Assembly: GCA_000697335.1 (NCBI GenBank)
Contig: JNEM01009702.1
Coordinates: 1-32,910 of the forward strand
Direction of reading: 5' to 3'
Source: Conidiobolus incongruus B7586
Lineage: Eukaryota > Entomophthoromycota > Entomophthoromycetes > Entomophthorales > Conidiobolaceae
DNA: 32,910 nt
Shown: piece by piece, positions 1 to 11,627 of the stretch
How positions within the stretch are numbered: position 1 is the stretch's first letter
How the letters are laid out: each line of letters starts with the position of its first letter
The notes under the pieces: model-generated
Seen by the model: the letters and a program-made list of their open reading frames with translations, nothing else
Told to the model about the DNA's origin: nothing
Database searches by the model: none
Position numbers and translations under genes: made by a program

Positions 1-949
1 TAGTAAAAAATAATTAAGTATTCTATTTAATGCAAAAAAAATAGTTTAATAGTTAATAAAAGTTTTATTAAATATAACTATCAATATTAGTATTCATGTT
101 TTTTCAATTTAAATCAATTATATATATATATATATATATCATATTATTAATTTGAGATATTTTTGATAATAGCTCGGTAATAATTATATGAACCAAACAT
201 CGAAAACTATTTAGCACATTATTATATTTTTTTGAAATTATAAAATTAATAAGGAAAAGGCTATTAATGAGTAAATAATATGATCTCATATATAACTTGA
301 TAATTTAATATTGTAACAATTGAAAATTAATTAAAGCGTGCACTTAGATTGTTTTTATAATGATATAGATGAATTAATTATTAAAAAAATCTATAATCAA
401 TAAAATAACTGCAATCTGTTCTAACTAATTAAACTGAATAAATTATAATCTCTATATTATATTTTTTTGTTAGGAATTTTTAGATGAATTTAAAATTAAG
501 AAATATATATTTTGATATACAATTAAGTTAAAGCCATTTAGAAAAATTAATTAATATAGCATATATTTATTTTCAGTTCAACCAATTCATTTGATATCAG
601 CATCTTAATCACATTCTCTAAGGTATATATATCATATTTTTATCATCTATCACATTTTTAATTAGTAGTATCGTTATAATATAATTGAAATAATTCATAG
701 AGTGATAATAATAAAATACTTATATATAGTAAATGTATATTAACACTTAAAGTGAAAATACATAATATTTGAAACACTTATAAAATGACATTAATTTTAC
801 ATAATATTGCCAAGATAATGACAAATTTGAATATATCCACCTTAGTATGGCATTATAAAGTATTCTCAAAATATTCAACAAAATTAAAATAAAACGATAA
901 TATTTATTTAATATTGGGCCGAAATAATATTAAAATATAATAAAAATAT
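1..949. other. AT-rich intergenic DNA
   Basis: No supportable gene. The stretch is A/T-dominated on both strands, with stops in all frames and only short random open frames. It contains a TA dinucleotide run at 119-139. The last bases before 950 are the 3' flank of the proteinase inhibitor gene that reads leftward. Confidence 0.7.
119..139. repeat. (TA)n microsatellite
   Basis: About ten perfect TA units in an AT-rich context. It is a simple repeat with no sign of function. Confidence 0.9.
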
Positions 950-1340
950 TTACTGAATCTTAACTTCTTGGTCGGGTTCAACAGCATCGACATCGGGATG
1001 TGAGCCTAAAACATCTAAAATTTTATTAGTTAATTTGATTTAAATGAAATATGAAATAAAATACTTACTAACGTGGTCTTCAGGGAAGCTAGCAGCGAAA
1101 CCCTTTAAAACAGCGTCATATCTGTGATGAATTTTACCTCCTAATAAATTAAATAAATATAAAGTAGAAAAGTATTGAAGTAAAGTTATTACCTTGAGAT
1201 TCAATATCTTTAATATGTTGGTCAATTACATCATTAGATACATTATCTTTATAAGATACGATAAATTTCTTATGGTCTATAAACAAATTCAATTTAACAT
1301 TGATTTAATATTATTAATATACTATTGAATTACTAGCCAT
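950..1340 (-). CDS. PBI2: Proteinase B inhibitor 2-like (I9 inhibitor family)
   Basis: Small cytosolic inhibitor of the I9 family, related to subtilisin propeptides. In yeast Pbi2 inhibits vacuolar proteinase B and takes part in vacuole fusion; the same role here is inferred. Four exons on the minus strand, read in the order 1340-1334, 1276-1193, 1140-1069, 1014-950. They join in phase through introns of 57, 52 and 54 nt with donors GTAATT, GTAATA and GTAAGT. The product is 75 residues, the family's usual length. It begins MANHKKFIVSYKD and has the family pattern: K-K-F-I-V-S-Y near the start, GGKIHHRYDAVLKGFAASFP in the middle, then a PDVDAVEPDQEVKIQ tail. No signal peptide is present. The first coding exon is only 7 nt, but splicing there restores the conserved N-terminal strand, which supports this start. 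Family identity is very likely; the exact target protease is not shown by the sequence. Confidence 0.9.
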
Positions 1341-1390
1341 TATAAATTTTGAATCAATAAAATATATACTAATTTTGTGACATGAATTTA

Positions 1391-1400
1391 TTATTTATAC
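1391..1400 (-). promoter_or_regulatory. Candidate TATA box of the PBI2-like gene
   Basis: On the minus strand this reads GTATAAATAA, 51-60 nt upstream of the ATG at 1340. About 30 nt further upstream lies ATGACATCAT (plus strand 1429-1438), one base away from the ATF/CREB palindrome, with a second half-site CGTCAT at 1415-1420. In DNA this AT-rich a TATA match has low specificity. Confidence 0.35.
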
Positions 1401-2746
1401 TAATTCCTCCTATTTCGTCATTTAATTGATGACATCATTTTGAGAATAATTAATTTTAATTAAATTTATTAGTAGTTATATTCAACTAGATTTTTCAAGT
1501 TATTAAAATTAATATATGTAATTTTAAAAAAAATTTTAAATAAATTAATTTAAATTATCATATATTAAAGTAATTTTCAAAATACAATTATTGTGACAAT
1601 TAGTCATTTAAGCATAAATACTCGATATTAATGATTTCAATATTTACCATTTTTATAATTTTAAAGTATTTGTCAAATAATATATATTATCAATTTTAAA
1701 GTAATAGCTGTACCATCAAAATATAAATAAACTTTCAACATTTTAAATGCATACATTGAATAGAATATAACTTATACAAATAATATAATAATATTTATTA
1801 TTATTAGAAACAATATTACTCATTAAATGATTTTAATTTTTATATCATTTATTAAAATAGTTATCAAGTAATGAAACCTTTAAATTGAAAATGATTACTA
1901 ATAATCTATTATATAGTTGAAGTTATATTTTATAATCGAATTTTATATAAAAAAACTTGAATGAAGTCATTATTATCACTATATTGAATGATATAATTAT
2001 TTTATTATCGTAATAATTAAATAAATGATAATTTTAATCAGATTATTTTTGTTGAATGAATTAAGTTTATATAATATTTATTCCAATTTTTAGTGTATCG
2101 TTCTTCTATCATACACTTAAGTTAATAAGTCATTATTATAGTCCAAGTTTTAGTTGAATAATTATCAATACAAATATTAATATAAAATCAAATATTCAAA
2201 TAATATGAAAATACTCAACCAAATTGAATAATAATATTTGGAGTAGGTACATTTTTGTATTTTTATTCTAATGATTAATAAATTATATATAAAGGATAAA
2301 TGAATTAAAAAATGCTAATAGGATATTATTTGTAATTTTTACTATAACATTGTCAAGTAACATATTTTTAAACTTGAAATAATCTAATTTTAATAAATAT
2401 AATTGCTGATCATATATAATGACAATATTACTTAATTTTAAAATGCAATTTCAAAATATTATTTTATATTTTTATATAATTTAATTATGATATATCTAAT
2501 AATATAGTTAGAAAGATATTAAAATTAATATAATACTTTAATAAATACATTACTTTTATGATAATAATTTAATTCTTAAATGTTAAATTTCATTATATTA
2601 TTTAATATGATTATAATTTATCAAAGATGATAAATGGAAAAGTTATTACATTCAATTTTTAATATATTATTAACTTATATTAGGATTACACTAAGTATAA
2701 ATAAATATGAAATTGAAAATTGTTAAAAATCTAAATAATACTTAGA

Positions 2747-2773
2747 AATAATAATAATAATAATAATAATAAT
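2747..2773. repeat. (AAT)9 microsatellite
   Basis: Nine uninterrupted AAT units in intergenic DNA. Confidence 0.9.
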
Positions 2774-3624
2774 GAAAACTACCAAAGCTTGAATTAAGTT
2801 GTTTAATCTGTATAGTAAAGATGATGATATTTTTACTAATTTTGTGCTTAATTAAATTTTAAACAAAAATGATATTTTTAATATCCACAATTATAAGCAA
2901 ATTATGTATGATAGAAATTTTATATCATCAGTTTATTTTATAATGATTCTTTTTTTTGTTGAAAAAAATATAAAAAAATAAAAAGAATACAGATTGAGTA
3001 CTAATAAAATTAAATAATTAAAAGTTAGTTGAATATTAATGTTAATATAATATTATAAATATAAATTCATTTGGAAAACTTATAAAATATGACTTATGAT
3101 TCCTTAGTTGATAATATAAAATAATATTTATATTATAAATTCAATATATTCAATTTAGCGGGTACTAGATATTTATTATGGTATTAAAATAATATTTAAT
3201 TATTGTCTAATTTGTGATATAACATTCCAATTATGTTGCATTATGAACCACAGTACCTCTAAATCATGCAGAATCAGCCTAAATAACTTGTAATTAAAAT
3301 TTGTACAGAATTAAAAATGATATTAGATAATCAACTCTTTATTAATAAAGATGTTAAGAATAAAAGTTAAATAAAATGATAAGCTTCAAAAAGATCTATT
3401 AAATAAAAAATGATATGTAATAATTTAGAGTAAACAAGTTTTATAAAACATATACATTTATATTTAATGTAGGTAGATTATGAGGCTAAATGATAAAATT
3501 TAGAGCAAAGGTAATATATGATTGCAGTGTTAAAATAAAAAGGCGAGATGAGGTGAAGTTGGAAGAATATATAATAAACCAGTCACATTAATGAATTTGA
3601 AATATTTGAGGTGAAGAGGTAAAA

Positions 3625-5819
3625 TTACAGCGCCGTGCCTCGTTCGAAACTTTCGCGAATTTCTTCCGTGTGTTGGTCGTAAGCTCGAGCAATTTTTTGG
3701 TTGAATTTTTGGTTACGGTCATTGATATAGTTGATTTCATCATCCTCGTTAACTTTGCGATGCTTGGAAGATTGAGAGCGCGCAGCCTGCTCTTGTTTGA
3801 CAAATTGAGCAAGACGGTCGACCGATTCGCTAGAAGGAGGATGGAAGGTGTGGGGTCCATAGATGACATTAGTGGGTCGGTTAACATGAGTATGACTTGA
3901 TGTGATACGGTGTTCATAATTAGGTGAGTGAGTGTAGCCAGAGCCAGAAGTGGAAGAGGATATATTCGATTGACTCATGTTTTGTTGATAGGCAGCTAAA
4001 TTAGGTTTGATTGAATTGGTTAAACGATCATATTTCTTCTGAGCAGCCTGAGCATAATCTAAAAAAATTAAATTAAATCAGCATAAATTAAGATTGAAAT
4101 CAGAGTAAAATAGATTACCTGTAAAACCATTTTGAGCACGCTCACTTTTAAGAGCTTGCTTCTCATCCCATTTCTCAACAGATTCGACAGAATAATTCCA
4201 GTATTGACTTCTTTCATAATTCTCGCCCCTCTCTTCAGCTTCCTAAAGCAGAATAAGAATATGAATATAGTTATATTTGCATATAATCTTACAGTTTTTT
4301 CTAGTAACTTTTTAGCTTCTTCATATTTTCTCTGATATTTGGCTTCTAGCTTGGGGTTCACTAAATTTCTCTCGTGTTCTAGCATCATTTCCTTATGATT
4401 CTCTTGAGATGAACGATTCTAATAACGAAGATTCTATATGAATTGATAATATATAATAAATAATGAATGCTAATAATTACCATTCTCATTTTGAGTTCTT
4501 GGAATTTTTCAAGTCTGGACTTTAAGTCTTTAGAGTTGAATTCAAAGTTGACGACCTTGTTGGACTCTGGGACAAAGCGCACTTCATCTGGACGATCAGA
4601 AACAATACATTTTGCTATAGTGGAAAATAAACAATTAGGATTTTTTGCAAGATGTTTTTGTTTTTGATAAGCGGTGTTGTTGATGTGATGATGAAATTTG
4701 GAAGTATCCCTTTTGCGATTCGTTGTTGATGTATTATTATTGACTCGGGCTTCTTTCTTACTACCAACTGTATGAATTGGATCAGTTGGTTGAAATAGCA
4801 CTTTAAAATCAAAAAATAACAAAAAGTGAAAAAGTTTAATTACCTGATTCTATTTGTGCTTCTGCTTCGATTTCCTTAGATATTTCAGCTTTCTCTGTAG
4901 TATTTTCTCCATTTTGTTCTCTCTTAGAATCTATTATTATGATATTATTTAATAACTAGTGGTATGAATTTGTGGAGTTTGTATTCTTACCATTAGCAGG
5001 AGTAGGTTGTTTGACCTCAAATTCATCCTTAGCAGTTTTGGTAGTCTATTACATAATTAGAAAAAAATTCAGGGTCAAAAATAAAAATAATTTAAAGTTA
5101 CATTTTCTGCTTCTGTATTTTTAGAGTCTTCTATTCCAGCTGGCAAAGTGAGGTCATTTGTTGTGTTAGTAGGCTTTAGAGGATTCTACATATAAAGTTT
5201 AATAAATAATAAACGATTAATGAAATCAAATTACCTCTTTTTCGGCGTTTGAGTTTGGCAAAGCTTTAATTTCCATCGGACTAACAGAATGCTCAAGTTT
5301 TAATTTTTCGGAAGTTCCAGCAGATTCATTTTCATTCTTATCTTCAGTTGGGTGTTCGTTGTTCACTTCAGTCACTTGAGATTCTTGTTTTACATTATCA
5401 TTTTCATCTGTAATAGTTATATTTTCAATGGAAGTTTTGGGCTTTTTAGCAGGAATCGTGTCCTGAACTTCTTGTTCTTCTTCAGATTCATTTTCTGAAA
5501 GTTCTTTTGGTGAAGCTTTTGAATTGGTAGAATTTTTATCTGATTTGGTATCCTTATCCTTAGTATCACGAGAGCGTAAACTAGCTCTCCTCTTGTTATT
5601 AGTTTCGGAAGTATCAGAACCACTGTCATTATTCTCTTCCTTGTCACTTTGTTTATCCCGTGTTGAAGCTCTAGTGGAGCGCAAATTGGAAATTACTTCC
5701 CTAGCACTTTTTTTAATAGCTTTAGGTTTAGAGGTTTTGGCATTGACCGTTGTAGGCTGTGTACTGGTGTCTTTAGTGGACTTGGTTTGACCGCGGGAAG
5801 AACGACGTGGAGGTGCCAT
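3625..5819 (-). CDS. SYF2: Pre-mRNA-splicing factor SYF2 with long N-terminal extension
   Basis: SYF2 is a component of the Prp19/NineTeen-associated spliceosome and acts in the nucleus. Eight exons on the minus strand: 5819-5235, 5185-5102, 5045-4991, 4930-4844, 4800-4481, 4418-4293, 4242-4119, 4058-3625. All junctions keep frame, introns are 43-62 nt, and the product is 604 residues. The SYF2 domain covers about 358-604. It runs from FNSKDLKSRLEKFQELKMRM through EERGENYERSQYW, DYAQAAQKKYDRLTNSIKP and VIYGPHT to the signature C-terminus DEINYINDRNQKFNQKIAR...EIRESFERGTAL. Animal SYF2 is near 240 residues. The extra roughly 350 residues are low-complexity, S/T/E/K-rich and highly charged (start MAPPRRSSRGQTKS), with no recognised domain. 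The start at 5819 is chosen because every upstream exon joins in phase and no good internal start context was seen. A separate upstream gene cannot be fully excluded without RNA data. Confidence 0.88.
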
Positions 5820-6425
5820 GAATAATAATGTTAGGTAAACGAATTATTAAAGTTGAATTGAATATATCAAATTAGTTAAAATTTCAATTTGGCAATTTGT
5901 AATTCTTGGGTTGAGCTATATTTATTCCATGAATTGAATGTGGGATTCAAAAATGTAATTGTGGTAATTTGTTAAATATTATTACTCCGTGATAATTGTT
6001 CATGTAAAAACCCTTTTATGAAATTTGTACAATTGTTTTATTAAAATTAAATTGAATGTTCTGAAAAGTATTAAAATATACTAATAGAATCTTTATAACA
6101 TATAATTATCTTAGTATATTTAATTAAATTTATATGTTCTAAAAATAAGTATAAATTATTAAATAGTAAATACAAATAGACCTTGAGAAATTGTAGTTTG
6201 ATTAGTATTTTTATATAATTTTATGAATCAACTATAAATAATTAAATAATTAGATGATAATTTAATAACTACTTCAAATAAATTATGAACATAATATTCC
6301 ATGATAATAAAATCATAAAAAACTTTATTTAAGCTATAAATAATGTAATATTAAGGATGAATTTCAATTACTAATTTTAAAATTTGTAAAAAAATTTCTT
6401 TCTTTGTTTGAGCGAGATGATAGTA
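5820..6425. other. Intergenic DNA upstream of SYF2
   Basis: About 600 nt of AT-rich sequence holding the presumed SYF2 promoter (reading leftward from 5820). No convincing core element stands out, and no gene is seen. Confidence 0.6.
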
Positions 6426-7810
6426 TTAATTGATATAAACTATAACATCAATGCCCAAATCGACAAGTGCTTCGAACTGTTTGATGTTGATCAATTTGAA
6501 CATATTCTTTTGATTCCGTCTTCTGATCTTAACTGGTAATATAAAGGAATTTTCAATTTCTGTGCTTTGTAAATAGATTGAGCAATAACCCGTGCGATAA
6601 TTGAGATCGACTATTTGGATTGGATACATTTTCACCCAATTCATGAAAGGATACACTTATAATTTGGAAATGTGATTTTGTTGGGTTATTATTTCATAAC
6701 TATCGATACCAAGCAAGGATGGTATTACTCGATTCAGTACTTTAACTTCAATAAATGGATAATTTATCCAAATTAATTTTTTATTGCTGACAATTTAAAT
6801 TGAGTCTACAAATGGCTGAATGTATTCTTCATATTCTAATGGGATAGAGCTTAATTTAGCCAACATCTGAATTTTGATATCGTTTCGTTGAAAAATATTT
6901 GATCAAGTTCTAGAGGAAATAGTGGAATCTTGGTTAACAATATTAGGCTTTCAAGTCACTATATTATTATCAACAATGGCCTGAATATTGAAACAGAGCC
7001 CCTTCCCATTATAAATAACACAACATTCTCACAGAATGTTCTCATTCACGAAAGTGTCGAAAACTATGCCTCTCTTTTTACCTATTTATTAATCTATGAA
7101 TAATAATTGCAGAGCAGACCAAGTGTTCCGAAAAATCAAAAGGGGCTTTATTTTCTGCTAGCATAGCATCAAGGAAGTTTAAATCGATCTTAATTATCGG
7201 AAGCTTCGATTTATAAATATCCTATCAAAAACTACAACTTTAAAGATCCCATCCAGAATATCAGTACATTTGAAATCGATTTTCATGTTATTATATTCTA
7301 TTTGAATTGATTTTTCTCTGCTTCAACTAAGGAACTAGTTAATTTACCATAATGTCGAAACTTTCAAACTTTTGAACTTGGTTTAAATTCAGTATTCCTT
7401 TTTCTATTAGCATTAAATTGATTGATTTGTTATCAATCATTACTCCAATTACAGAAAAATCTAATAGCATATGAATATCGTTATTGTCATATATATATGA
7501 ACAAAATAAAAGCAAAAGGCTTTAATCAATTTCGAAGCAGTTGAATGAGCTTGCGAATGCTGAGATACAAACGTGAACCAGATTCCTTAAACCAAACGAG
7601 TGCACAACCTTTTTCAATGAGAAATTACAAAAAATAGAATAACACAATATCAAAGCGAAGTAGTTGATTTTAAAATAAAAAATGCCTCAATAATTCGGGT
7701 ACTCTGTTGCAATGTTTAGTAATAAGGATTCTCCTAAGTTGAAATATATCCGATGAATTGATTTATCATAAAAATATCAAAATTTTCTGTACTAACTTCA
7801 CCTCACCCCA
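6426..7810 (-). pseudogene. Long decayed coding region, family unknown
   Basis: Less AT-rich than its surroundings. On the minus strand it shows long coding-like reading frames separated by stops and at least two frame changes. The final part (about 7063-6426) is one frame of roughly 210 codons, punctuated by about five stops. Its last uninterrupted stretch is 76 codons, starting near VYPFMNWVKMYPIQIVDLNY and including an ILPVKIRRRNQKNMFKL segment. An upstream part (about 7770-7330) reads in one frame with segments such as RIYFNLGESLLLNIATEYPN and SLKKVVHSFGLRNLVHVCIS. The leucine/isoleucine-rich texture is reminiscent of LRR or F-box-type proteins, but no domain can be named. It is best read as a dead member of a lineage-specific gene family. 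Introns cannot easily explain the interruptions, because suitable GT...AG pairs are not placed around them. Confidence 0.4.
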
Positions 7811-8749
7811 TCGATCATGTTCTTTTTACTAAAACCTTGAAATATTCTAAGTATCAATCGTTAATAAGATATGGGGAAAATGTGAAATATCTAATCAAAA
7901 TTAGTATTGTAGGTTTATAGTCAATTAATATTCTATCTGGGATTCTTTATCAAAACTAATAATGAAATTGAATATTTGAAATTTACGGTATATAGTGCTT
8001 AGTATTTGGTCAGATGGAATATTTATATTCTATATAAAGGTTTAGTTACAATATTTTTTGTATATTATATGTATTATTTGTCAGTTGATATTATTTAGAT
8101 CTAAATTCATTTTGATTGAAATCATAAATAATTATTAGATATTTAATCCAAAATTATTTAGTGAAGATTTGGAAAATTTTCATCAAATTAAATAAAGCAA
8201 AGATCATATGATTATTTGATTGTACTCATATCTAATTGAATTCATTATAAATTAATCAATGATAAATTTAATTAAAGATATCATCTCAATGTTAGAATAT
8301 TATATTAATAATTATAATTAAATTTCAATAATTAATTTAAATTCAAATTTGATTTGGTTTTTAGCTTTTTAATCAAATTTATCGAATAAACTATAGCCAG
8401 TTATGATTAAAATTATTTGAAATATCAATGAACATAAATAAACTAATTACAAATAATTGGTATTGAGTTAGTATCAAATGATTAATTTTTAATATGTATA
8501 TATTTAATTATATTAAGGATTACTGAATATCTCCATTTTAACCAATATATTTTTCAACATATAATCAAATATAATATTCAAAGTTTATATAAGTATATCT
8601 ATTTCATTAAACATAAATATTAAGAGGAAGGAATTACAAGGATCAATAATAAATGATTGTTAATGCTGGTTTAGATAATATGAGGATAATCTATTAATCT
8701 ATGGTATGAATATTAGATATTACAAGTATACCTGATCTAATTTAAAATA
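7811..8749. other. AT-rich intergenic DNA
   Basis: No gene seen. It separates the decayed region from the 3' end of the GPATCH4-like gene. AT content rises sharply from about 8040 onward. Confidence 0.6.
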
Positions 8750-9810
8750 CTATTCTTTTGGTTTCTTTTTATCCTTTTCAGATTTGTCTTTTCTGTCTTT
8801 CTTTTCTTTCTTTTCTTTTTTAGATTTCTTGGAACTATTTTTGGTTAGGGGAGATAAATCATTAATAGGCGATACAGATAAAGAGTTTCCTTGATCTATT
8901 TGAGAAGTACTCGTAGTATCAGAATCCGAAGTCATACCCTTAGATTTCTTTTCTTTCTTATTCTTCTTTTCTTTCTTTTCCTTTTTGTGCCGTTTGGGTG
9001 AAAGATTTGAAGTTTCTGCTTCTGATGAAGCATTTGAGGGATCTTGAGACATGGAATCAGATGTACGTTTGATCTTTCCGCTTTGATCAAATCGTGCACC
9101 TCTACGAGCAGTACGTCTACCACATTTTTCAAATAACTCTTCATCAGTTAATTTTGTCAAAAATTTACTAAAATATCAGTTAAAATCAATGGAATCCATA
9201 TAACATCATGATAATAATTACTCGTCGGCATGCATGTTAGTAAACTGTCCTTTAACGAAAAAGCTATACAAAGCTTTTTTAACATTCTTTTGAGAATCAT
9301 TTAATACTCTGGCAGTGATAATAGTATCAGGGTCAACTTTATTGGTTGGATTTTCGATACTTATTATCCCTACTCTGTTGACTCCTTGACTCAATATATC
9401 CTTTTCTTTACTCTCAACTTTGATTTGATCCTACAATATTGAACTTTAATTAACATTATTAGCATATTATTTATATTGTTTGCATACATCTTCGTTTTTA
9501 TCTACAATGACATTGGACGAAACTTTGTTGTAAATATGATCCCACCAAGGAAAATCAAAATTAGTATTAGTAGCACCAATCTAATTGGAAAAAGTTAGCA
9601 TCGAATTCAAGTACTAAATGGTTATATTATATCTACCCCATTGGTATCATTTTTCTTAGTTACAGTAATGGATCTTTTAATACCCTTCTTATCTTTACCA
9701 AGACCTTCACCTCTAAATTTAATTAAGAATTTAATTTTGAATAAAACTAAATTACTAATTTACTGTTTCCAACCATATTTTTCCAAATGGCTTTTACCAA
9801 AATCATTCAT
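8750..9810 (-). CDS. GPATCH4: G-patch domain protein, GPATCH4-like
   Basis: Nucleolar or nuclear G-patch protein. Members of this domain class bind and activate DEAH-box RNA helicases; GPATCH4 is linked to DHX15 and rRNA/snRNA maturation. Five exons on the minus strand: 9810-9764, 9712-9637, 9580-9488, 9430-9222, 9167-8750. Introns are 51-57 nt and the product is 280 residues. The G-patch spans about residues 4-46: FGKSHLEKYGWKQGEGLGKD followed by the KGIKRSITVTKKNDTNGIG segment, with glycines conserved. It is followed by FPWWDHIYNKVSSNVIV, matching the WW...NK..ANLVV block that follows the G-patch in GPATCH4. A second family block, LTDEELFEKCGRRTARRGAR, lies at about 145-165 (compare [20 protein letters not shown] in the human protein). 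The tail is lysine/glutamate-rich (KKEKKEKKNKKEKK type), typical of nucleolar proteins. The exon 1-2 junction completes the G-patch, which supports the start. The ortholog call is strong; partner and function are from the family. Confidence 0.88.
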
Positions 9811-10736
9811 TTTATTATTTATTAATATATTATGTTGTATTATATTAAAATTATTAATTATTTATATATTTTTAATTATATCTATATTAAAAAGATATAT
9901 TCAGTTGTTTATTGAATTGTTGGGGGGGTTTTATTCATTTAAGATTTTCATTGTCACTATTCAACTTATGGGTAACTGAGTTTATTTTTTACCCAAGTTA
10001 GACAATTGATTTGTTGATTAATTTATAATAAATAATATATTCTTTAAAATTAATTTAATTTTTATAAATTTTTATGATTTGGTATACAATATTAGATCAA
10101 TTCCTCCCTTTTCATTTTGCAAACTATGTATCTGTTTACTATTTTTCCAATAAAAAATGTGAAAAAAATAATGTTATGGAACAATTACTAAGATGTTATC
10201 TTAACTCTCTTATATATAAAATTTTATAGACAGACTTCAAAATTAAAAATTTTCAAGGCAATATATTTTTTGATAGTATAAATGTCAGATTCAAATTATA
10301 TTCGTGAGAAAAATATCAATTAGTATATATTTTTTATTGGATAAAAATACCTTAAGAATTATATTATTCAAAATATATCTTATTTAAAACTTATTATTTT
10401 GGGACTCTTAATATCTATAAACTTTTATGTTTGATGTTTTTGATTGATATTCATACTGGAGCTTAATCTTTTGTATTAAAGAATGTAATTATTACGTAGT
10501 TTATATACAAAAAACAGTGATGTTATAAAAATAGCATTATCATTAATAAAATGTCATTGAGTATAGCAGATTCATTATTATATAAATTATAAAAATAAAT
10601 ATTAAAAAGCACGATAAATAATTTATTCCATAAAAATACATATTAATTAATTAATTAATTAATTAATTAATCAAAATTGCCATGATATATATCTAATTAT
10701 AATGACAATATTAAAAATACAAATTACCAATAACTT
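9811..10736. other. AT-rich intergenic DNA
   Basis: Promoter side of the GPATCH4-like gene and 3' flank of the RING gene. It contains an isolated G7 tract near 9922 and a TTAA tandem repeat at 10642-10671. A plus-strand open frame overlapping 9641-9979 is the antisense shadow of GPATCH4 exons and their upstream DNA. No additional gene is seen. Confidence 0.6.
10642..10671. repeat. (TTAA)n tandem repeat
   Basis: Seven and a half perfect tetranucleotide units in intergenic DNA just downstream of the RING gene. Confidence 0.9.
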
Positions 10737-11627
10737 CTACTGAGTCAAAAGTGAAGAAGATATCGAACTATACTTTCGACATAGTGGACATTTGACTTGG
10801 GTAATAAATTCATCGATCATATTTCCAGATGCCAAATGACTGCTCTTAACACACCCAGCGTGGAATAAATGATTACAGGTAGATAGCTTGATCATTTTAT
10901 CATTTGTATAACTGCAGCATAATCCAGTCGGAAGCAATTCACAAGGAGTAGTTGAGTGGAACTGGTTGGGGCTGTTCTGATATCTGGATTTAATTTCATT
11001 ACACACTTTTTCATTATATTCACTGCTTTCAGTCATCAATGGGAAACGACATTGAGGGCATGAGTTAGTTGTTTTAAGCCAAGGAAACAGGCAAGCTTCG
11101 TGAAAGACATGCTGGCATGGCATCTGTCTGATTTGATGGTCTTCGGATGTTGCAAATTCATCTAAACATATAGGACAGCTTTGACAATCAGGAGGAATAT
11201 CATTCACATCGATAACAGGTAAATTCTCTCTAGCATTTTCACTAGCACATGGTGGCATCTTTTTCTGGTCCTGCATGCTGAGTTGTTCGGCAATTCGAGT
11301 CATATATTCAAAATAAGCATCATCGCCCATTCGAGCTGAGGTCATTCTCATTCCATTATTGAATATGAATTGAACAGGGCCTGGCAAGATGAAGTAAAAG
11401 CCAAAATTGTTATTGCCATTTGGAGATGCATTCTGACCACTGTTTTCGGCGCCCGGCGTTTGTGCGTCCTGAGAGGCAGGAGGATTGGAATTCGTTTGAT
11501 TAGACGGAGGATTTATTATATTTATAAAAATAGGGAAAATTTGAGGTGATGGCTGGCCTCCTTGTTGTTGAGGTTGCACGTTTTGGTTTTGAGAATTCAA
11601 ACTTTGAAAGAATTCAGCAATATTCAT
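10737..11627 (-). CDS. Double RING finger protein, probable E3 ubiquitin ligase
   Basis: Intronless, 296 residues. RING-H2 finger 1 lies at residues 151-193: C151-x2-C154, then C171-x-H173-x2-H176-x2-C179 and C190-x2-C193. Its core HVFHEACLFPWLKTTNSCPQC is the classic E2-binding type. A second zinc-finger-like unit lies at about 229-283: CC at 237-238, C251-x-H253-x2-H256-x2-C259 and C280-PLC283, with an atypically long loop before the last pair. The N-terminal 90 residues are N/Q/P/G-rich and disordered (start MNIAEFFQSLNSQN). An IDVNDI segment precedes the first RING, as in many RING-H2 ligases. No membrane segment or signal peptide is evident. By family, RING-H2 proteins transfer ubiquitin from E2 enzymes; the substrate is unknown. 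The start at 11627 follows an AT-rich leader with a TATA-like box about 70 nt upstream. I cannot assign a specific ortholog. Confidence 0.85.
   Translation of the reverse strand: MNIAEFFQSLNSQNQNVQPQQQGGQPSPQIFPIFINIINPPSNQTNSNPPASQDAQTPGAENSGQNASPNGNNNFGFYFILPGPVQFIFNNGMRMTSARMGDDAYFEYMTRIAEQLSMQDQKKMPPCASENARENLPVIDVNDIPPDCQSCPICLDEFATSEDHQIRQMPCQHVFHEACLFPWLKTTNSCPQCRFPLMTESSEYNEKVCNEIKSRYQNSPNQFHSTTPCELLPTGLCCSYTNDKMIKLSTCNHLFHAGCVKSSHLASGNMIDEFITQVKCPLCRKYSSISSSLLTQ

Larger units (their letters stand above)
1341..3624. other. AT-rich intergenic DNA
   Basis: No supportable gene over about 2.3 kb. The part nearest 1341 is the promoter side of the PBI2-like gene and the part nearest 3624 is the 3' flank of SYF2. 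An AAT run lies at 2747-2773. A faint plus-strand coding-like stretch at about 3222-3370 (beginning NIPIMLHYEPQYL) is broken by stops and too short to assign. Confidence 0.6.

Noticed and set aside
9641-9979. Plus-strand open frame of 112 codons
   Set aside because: It overlaps GPATCH4 exons 1-2 and their upstream AT-rich DNA in antisense. The composition is hydrophobic from AT bias, and no homology is recognised.
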